Below, in pieces: positions 15,552 to 18,787 of a stretch of DNA of 18,787 nt (the stretch's first letter is position 1; every line of letters begins with the position of its first letter). The DNA is taken from positions 1 to 18,787 of the forward strand of contig DASQSZ010000118.1 in NCBI GenBank assembly GCA_035642125.1. Reading direction: 5' to 3'. The notes beneath the pieces were generated by a model. It made no database searches and was not told the origin of the DNA. It saw only the letters and a list, made by a program, of their open reading frames with translations. A program made the translations under genes and the position numbers. The DNA comes from CALAED01 sp937891035. Lineage in GTDB: Bacteria > Actinomycetota > Actinomycetes > Streptosporangiales > Streptosporangiaceae.

Positions 15552-16772
15552 ATGGCGATCACCTCGTGGGTCCAGGTCGATCCCGGCAGCGGGTTCGGGA
15601 TCGGCAACCTCCCGTACGGTGTGTTCTCGCGGCCTGGCGAACCGCGCCGTGTGGGGGTGGCCATCGGAGAGTACGTCGTGGATCTGGCGGGTCTCGCCGG
15701 CGCCGCCCTCGTCGACGATCGCGGCTGGTTCGCCGCCGCCTCACTCAATCGCTTCATGTCGGCCGGCCGTGCCGCGTGGCTGGCCAATCGAGAGCGGCTC
15801 ACCGAGTTGCTCACCGACGAGTCGCACCGGCCGGCGGTGACCCCGCACCTGGTCCCGATGGCCGATGTCGAGCCGCACCTGCCCATCGAAGTCGCCGACT
15901 ACGTGGACTTCTATTCGTCCCTCGATCACGCGGCCAACGCCGGACGGATCTTCCGGCCGGGCGGCGAGCCGCTGCCAAGAAACTGGCGGCACCTGCCCGT
16001 GGGCTATCACGGCCGGGCGGGCACGGTGGTGGTGTCGGGTACGCCGGTGACGCGGCCGGCCGGCCAGGTGCTTCGTCCCGGCGAGGCGATGCCGGCCTAC
16101 GGTCCGACGGCCAAGCTCGACTTCGAGGCCGAGGTCGGCTTCGTGGTCGGCGTCCCCGCGGCCGGCCCGATCCCGGCGTCCGCCTTCCGCGACCACGTCT
16201 TCGGCTTCGTACTCGTCAACGACTGGAGCGCCCGGGACATTCAACGCTGGGAATCCGCGCCGCTTGGACCCTTCCTGGGCAAGTCGTTCGCGACATCGAT
16301 CTCGTCCTGGGTGGTGCCCGTGGCCGCGCTCGAATCCGCCCGGGTGCCGCCGCCGGCGCAAGAGCCGCCGCCCCCGGCCTACCTGCGCTGCGATGAGCCG
16401 TGGGGCCTTGACCTGTCCCTGCGCATCGAGCTGAACGGCCACCAGATCGCCCGTCCCGGCTTCGCGTCGATGTACTGGACCCCACCCCAGCAACTCGCGC
16501 ACGCCACCGTCAACGGCGCGACGTTGCGGACCGGCGACCTGTTCGCCTCGGGCACCGTCTCCGGCCCGAACCCGGAGCAGCGCGGCTGCCTGCTCGAGCT
16601 GACCTGGGACGGCGCGGAGCCGCTCGACCTGCCCGGCGGGGTCCGCCGTACCTACCTGGACGACGGCGACACGGTCGTGATCTCGGCGAGCGCCCCCGGC
16701 CTCGGCGGCGAAGGCCGCCTCGCCCTCGGCGACGTCACCGGCACCATTCACCCCGCCAACACCCGCGCTTGA
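15552..16772 (+). CDS. fahA: Fumarylacetoacetase
   Basis: The 406-residue enzyme hydrolyses fumarylacetoacetate to fumarate and acetoacetate, the last step of tyrosine catabolism. The catalytic domain has DYVDFYSSLDHAANAG (Asp119, His126), GYHGRAGTVVVSGTPV, LDFEAEVGF (Glu192, Glu194), VNDWSARDIQRWE (Asp224), PLGPFLGKSF (Lys244) and YWTPPQQLAH. These match the metal ligands and catalytic residues of the mammalian enzyme at nearly constant offsets. The N-terminal SH3-like domain (about 1-115) is present and the length is normal. ATG 15552 follows GGGGAAG with a 9-nt spacer. It lies 23 bp downstream of the DUF2637 gene and converges on ispF. It pairs functionally with the divergently oriented hmgA. 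Confidence 0.94.
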   Translation: MAITSWVQVDPGSGFGIGNLPYGVFSRPGEPRRVGVAIGEYVVDLAGLAGAALVDDRGWFAAASLNRFMSAGRAAWLANRERLTELLTDESHRPAVTPHLVPMADVEPHLPIEVADYVDFYSSLDHAANAGRIFRPGGEPLPRNWRHLPVGYHGRAGTVVVSGTPVTRPAGQVLRPGEAMPAYGPTAKLDFEAEVGFVVGVPAAGPIPASAFRDHVFGFVLVNDWSARDIQRWESAPLGPFLGKSFATSISSWVVPVAALESARVPPPAQEPPPPAYLRCDEPWGLDLSLRIELNGHQIARPGFASMYWTPPQQLAHATVNGATLRTGDLFASGTVSGPNPEQRGCLLELTWDGAEPLDLPGGVRRTYLDDGDTVVISASAPGLGGEGRLALGDVTGTIHPANTRA

Positions 16773-16926
16773 TCCACCAGGTCGTTTCTCACCGCGCCGC
16801 CGCGACCGGCCCCCGATGACGTACCCCATCGCGAGGTGGGTCGCGTTCGCACCGCCGCCGCGTCCGCTCGGCCCTGGGCGCCCCGAGCGCCTGGGTGGTC
16901 GTTGTGCACGGCCCGCAGGTGGTGTG

Positions 16927-16950
16927 CGCGGTCAGCGTGCGATGACCGCG
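16927..16950. terminator. Bidirectional hairpin between fumarylacetoacetase and ispF
   Basis: CGCGGTCA (16927-16934) and TGACCGCG (16943-16950) form a perfect 8-bp stem with an 8-nt loop. It sits 6 bases past the ispF stop and is shared by the two convergent genes. The remaining bases of the 184-bp gap show nothing else clear. Confidence 0.6.
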
Positions 16951-16956
16951 TCGAGG

Positions 16957-17448
16957 TCAGGTAGCGCGGGGAACGACGAGCGCGGTGGCGATCGCGGCGA
17001 TGCCTTCACCGCGGCCGGTGAGACCGAGGCCATCGGTCGTCGTGGCCGACAGGCTCACCGGAGCGCCGCCGATGGCCTCACCGAGCACCTTCTCGGCCTC
17101 GCCGCGGCGTGGGCCGATCTTGGGCCGGTTGCCAATGACCTGGACCGACACATTGCCGATGACGAACCCGGCCGCGTCCACGCGGCGGGCGACCTCGCGG
17201 AGCAGATCCACGCCGGACGCGCCCCCCCAGCGCGGATCGCCTGTGCCGAAGACGGCGCCGAGATCTCCCAAGCCGGCGGCTGACAGCAGCGCGTCGCACG
17301 CCGCGTGGGCGGCCACGTCTCCATCGGAGTCACCGGCCAGTCCGGGCCCCGCATCCGGCCATTGCAGGCCGGCGACCCAAAGCGGCCGCCCGGACGCGAA
17401 CGGGTGGACGTCGGTTCCGACGCCCACCCGAGGAATTCGCGCGTTCAT
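16957..17448 (-). CDS. ispF: 2-C-methyl-D-erythritol 2,4-cyclodiphosphate synthase
   Basis: The 163-residue trimeric zinc enzyme converts CDP-methylerythritol 2-phosphate to the cyclic diphosphate in the MEP isoprenoid pathway. Zinc ligands Asp13 and His15 (GTDVHPF) and His48 (SDGDVAAHAACDALL) are present, as are GDLGAVFGTGDP, GNVSVQVIGNRPKIGP and the C-terminal TTTDGLGLTGRGEGI. ATG 17446-17448 fits the family start, although no good Shine-Dalgarno is visible; TAACGT nine bases upstream could be a -10 element of a short-leader transcript. In related actinobacteria ispD usually sits just upstream. Here a 176-bp gap with two hairpins separates ispF directly from carD, so ispF probably has its own promoter. 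Confidence 0.93.
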   Translation of the reverse strand: MNARIPRVGVGTDVHPFASGRPLWVAGLQWPDAGPGLAGDSDGDVAAHAACDALLSAAGLGDLGAVFGTGDPRWGGASGVDLLREVARRVDAAGFVIGNVSVQVIGNRPKIGPRRGEAEKVLGEAIGGAPVSLSATTTDGLGLTGRGEGIAAIATALVVPRAT

Positions 17449-17514
17449 ATGTGGCTTACGTTACCCCCATCCCGCCGGGGCGGGGGCGTGGGGCGTGGGG
17501 CCACATCGGAGGGT

Positions 17515-17532
17515 CCGGGGGTCGTCCCCCGG
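17515..17532. terminator. Hairpin between carD and ispF (7-bp stem)
   Basis: CCGGGGG (17515-17521) pairs with CCCCCGG (17526-17532) around a 4-nt loop. It lies about halfway between the carD stop and the ispF start, and could terminate carD transcripts or attenuate read-through into ispF. Confidence 0.5.
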
Positions 17533-17590
17533 GAAAGCACTGCGGGCAACGGCGAAAATGATCGAAGATCAATGAGCAACTACCGCCGCC

Positions 17591-17605
17591 CCGGCCGAAG
17601 GCCGG
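17591..17605 (-). terminator. Hairpin 20 bases after the carD stop
   Basis: On the minus strand, CCGGCC-TTC-GGCCGG forms a perfect 6-bp stem with a triloop, placed 20 bases downstream of the carD stop codon. There is no T-run. Together with the second hairpin further on, it suggests that carD and ispF are separate transcription units. Confidence 0.5.
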
Positions 17606-17624
17606 CGAGCAGCATGAACCCCAG

Positions 17625-18107
17625 CTAGCCAGTCAGAACTTCGTCGAGGAGCGCTTCGGCCTTGTCCTCGTTGGTCTTTTCCGCCAGTGCGAGCTCACTG
17701 ACCAGGATCTGCCTGGCCTTGGCTAGCATTCGCTTCTCACCGGCCGACAGGCCGCGCTCTTTGTCGCGCCGCCACAGGTCGCGTACGACCTCAGCAACCT
17801 TGTTGACGTCCCCGGAGGCGAGCTTTTCGAGGTTCGCCTTGTACCGGCGAGACCAGTTGGTCGGCTCCTCGGTGTAAGGCGCACGCAGCACCTCGAACAC
17901 CTTCTCCAGGCCTTCCTGGCCCACAACATCGCGAACGCCCACCAACTCGGCGTTCTCCGCGGGGACGCGTACTGTAAGGTCACCCTTGTCGACCTTCAAG
18001 ACCAGATAGGTCTTGTCCTCACCCTTGATGGTGCGGTTCTCGATGGCTTCGATACGAGCAGCCCCATGGTGGGGGTAGACGACGGTGTCGCCGACCGTGA
18101 AAGTCAT
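17625..18107 (-). CDS. carD: CarD-family RNA polymerase-binding transcriptional regulator
   Basis: The 160-residue protein binds the RNA polymerase beta subunit and stabilises open promoter complexes, mainly at rRNA and housekeeping promoters. The N-terminal Tudor-like RNAP-interaction domain (1-55) starts MTFTVGDTVVYPHHGAARI and keeps Arg25 and Arg47. The C-terminal helical DNA-binding domain includes TNWSRRYKANLEKLASGD with Trp85, the residue that wedges into the upstream edge of the transcription bubble; all three positions match mycobacterial CarD numbering. ATG 18105-18107 follows AAGGGG. An extended -10 element lies about 30 bases upstream. It is divergent from a membrane protein gene, with a 300-bp gap. 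Confidence 0.95.
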   Translation of the reverse strand: MTFTVGDTVVYPHHGAARIEAIENRTIKGEDKTYLVLKVDKGDLTVRVPAENAELVGVRDVVGQEGLEKVFEVLRAPYTEEPTNWSRRYKANLEKLASGDVNKVAEVVRDLWRRDKERGLSAGEKRMLAKARQILVSELALAEKTNEDKAEALLDEVLTG

Positions 18108-18135
18108 GTGACAAGTACCCCTTCCGCTGCAGACC

Positions 18136-18144
18136 AGGATACCA
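18136..18144 (-). promoter_or_regulatory. Extended -10 promoter element of carD
   Basis: On the minus strand, TGGTATCCT matches the extended -10 form TGN-TANNNT. It would put the transcription start near 18129, leaving a leader of about 22 nt that includes the AAGGGG ribosome site. No recognisable -35 hexamer is at the standard distance, which is tolerable for an extended -10 promoter. Confidence 0.45.
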
Positions 18145-18267
18145 CGAGGGTCCTGGCGGCCGCACCGTCCATTTGAACATATATGCAGGTCAGCCCGGAT
18201 TTTGGGGGCTTGACAAAGCGACTCGTTAGGGCGCGGCCGGTAACTCGACAGGGAATGACGCCTTATC

Positions 18268-18407
18268 GCAACACGCCGGAAACGCGTGGGAAACACTTTC
18301 CTGGAGCGAGCTTGCACGGCAAGACTCCAACCCCCGTGGAACCCAGCCCATACTGGGAAAGGGGACCGCGAGACAAGCACGGAGGCGAGTCGAAAGCGAG
18401 GTGCGGC
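18268..18407 (+). ncRNA. Hairpin-rich 5' leader of the downstream membrane protein gene (candidate structured RNA)
   Basis: Within about 100 nt there are consecutive perfect stems: CACGC/GCGTG (18272-18288, loop CGGAAAC), GGAAA/TTTCC (18289-18301), and CTTGC/GCAAG (18311-18323), the last enclosed by GGAG/CTCC (18303-18328). CCCAG/CTGGG (18342-18357) is enclosed by CCCC/GGGG (18331-18364). The junctions are purine-rich (AA, AAA). This nested layout resembles a structured cis-regulatory RNA, but I could not match it to a known riboswitch consensus. GCAAC, GAAAC and GAAAC at 18268, 18279 and 18290 are also spaced exactly 11 bp apart, reminiscent of GlnR half-sites. A TTGACA hexamer at 18210 lies upstream without a matching -10. 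Confidence 0.35.
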
Positions 18408-18787
18408 GTGGGGCGTGACGACCCCCAAGGCGACGACTACGGGCTGCCGCGTATCGACATCGTCGTGCCGGATGACGCCCGTGAGCTCGACAGGGACGTC
18501 GTCGCCTATCGCCGTGAACAGCGCCTGCGTCGGCGGCGCGCGCGCTGGCGGCGGCTGCTCCGCCCGTTCAACCGATACGGTCTGGCCGCCCCGGTCATCG
18601 CCGCCGCCGTCCTCATCGCGGTCATCAGCGGCACCCTGCTGACCGTCCTCGGGCCGAACTCCGTACCGCGCCCGTCCGCCGGCCCGGCCGCCCCGCGCCC
18701 CAGCGCCCGCGCCGGACAGATCGGCGGCCCACTGCCCGACGCGCAGATCACCGTCAGCGGCCGCCCCGCCGCGCTGCGCGACCAGCG
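18408..18787 (+). CDS. Single-pass membrane protein with extracytoplasmic domain, 5' part (3' end outside window)
   Basis: The first 126 codons are visible, with no stop. The N-terminal 30 residues are acidic (GRDDPQGDDYGLPRIDIVVPDDARELDRD), followed by a very basic stretch (REQRLRRRRARWRRLLR, 36-52) and one transmembrane helix (about 58-81, GLAAPVIAAAVLIAVISGTLL). A Pro/Ala-rich linker leads to GGPLPDAQITVSGRPAALRDQ at the edge. The layout (basic cytoplasmic side, then a segment of the type that opens thioredoxin-like domains) suggests an extracytoplasmic redoxin-like or TlpA-like protein. The catalytic part is outside the window, so this is a guess. GTG 18408 has GAGGTG four bases upstream. 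It is divergent from carD. Confidence 0.7.
   Translation, partial: MGRDDPQGDDYGLPRIDIVVPDDARELDRDVVAYRREQRLRRRRARWRRLLRPFNRYGLAAPVIAAAVLIAVISGTLLTVLGPNSVPRPSAGPAAPRPSARAGQIGGPLPDAQITVSGRPAALRDQ

Noticed and set aside
16932..16956. Possible frameshifted C-terminal extension of ispF (reading DLDAVIAR then stop)
   Set aside because: The ispF frame already ends at a normal family length, so the alternate-frame tail is probably coincidence.
18210..18240. Consensus-like -35 TTGACA as a strong plus-strand promoter
   Set aside because: No -10 hexamer lies at 16-19 bp; the sequence there is GC-only.
18270..18407. Match of the leader to SAM-IV or cobalamin riboswitches
   Set aside because: A short stretch (CTTGC...GGCAA...CTCCAACC) looks a little like SAM-IV, but the closing P1 pair and the other core boxes are absent.

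Overview
The window is chromosomal DNA from a high-GC actinobacterium. The evidence is the GC-rich codon use with long shadow frames, the frequent GTG starts, and several actinobacterial families: CarD, DUF3263, a mycosin-like subtilase, an F420-type PPOX protein, DUF2637 and a Ser/Thr kinase with a PASTA-free extracellular domain. The order and style of the genes suggest Streptosporangiales (Streptosporangiaceae or Thermomonosporaceae), but that is inference. No insertion sequence, integrase, CRISPR array or rRNA gene is visible.

Left part (1-5900). A partial gene tail runs to 128. It converges on an ECF sigma factor (minus strand), which is divergent from a membrane Ser/Thr kinase (plus strand); no anti-sigma gene is visible. 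A translationally coupled DUF3263/otsB pair follows on the minus strand (trehalose-6-phosphate phosphatase). Next come a SAM hydroxide adenosyltransferase-like (DUF62) protein with a repetitive C-terminal tail, and a MarR-family regulator with a 12-bp perfect palindrome in its upstream region.

Middle part (5900-9560). A gene-free stretch of about 590 bp carries two 14-bp inverted-repeat elements 54 bp apart. It leads into a secreted, membrane-anchored mycosin-like subtilase with a long Pro-rich cytoplasmic tail. A strong hairpin terminator separates this from a DUF4097 beta-solenoid lipoprotein. A tRNA-Thr(UGU) gene lies on the minus strand.

Right part (9700-18787). On the minus strand, carD, ispF, cysS, a standalone ClpC N-domain protein and rlmB form what looks like the conserved actinobacterial carD-ispD-ispF-cysS-rlmB neighbourhood. 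It has two departures: ispD is absent from between carD and ispF, and a tyrosine/homogentisate catabolism block lies between ispF and cysS. That block is hmgA and an F420-type PPOX gene on the minus strand, and a DUF2637 membrane protein plus fumarylacetoacetase on the plus strand. The window ends in the 5' part of a single-pass membrane protein, preceded by a hairpin-rich 140-nt leader.

The items most worth a second look are: the ClpC N-domain decoy-like protein that keeps Phe2, Phe80 and Glu89; the structured leader at 18268-18407; the paired 14-bp elements at 5989-6056; the missing ispD with its catabolic insertion; and the kinase/ECF sigma pair without an anti-sigma factor.
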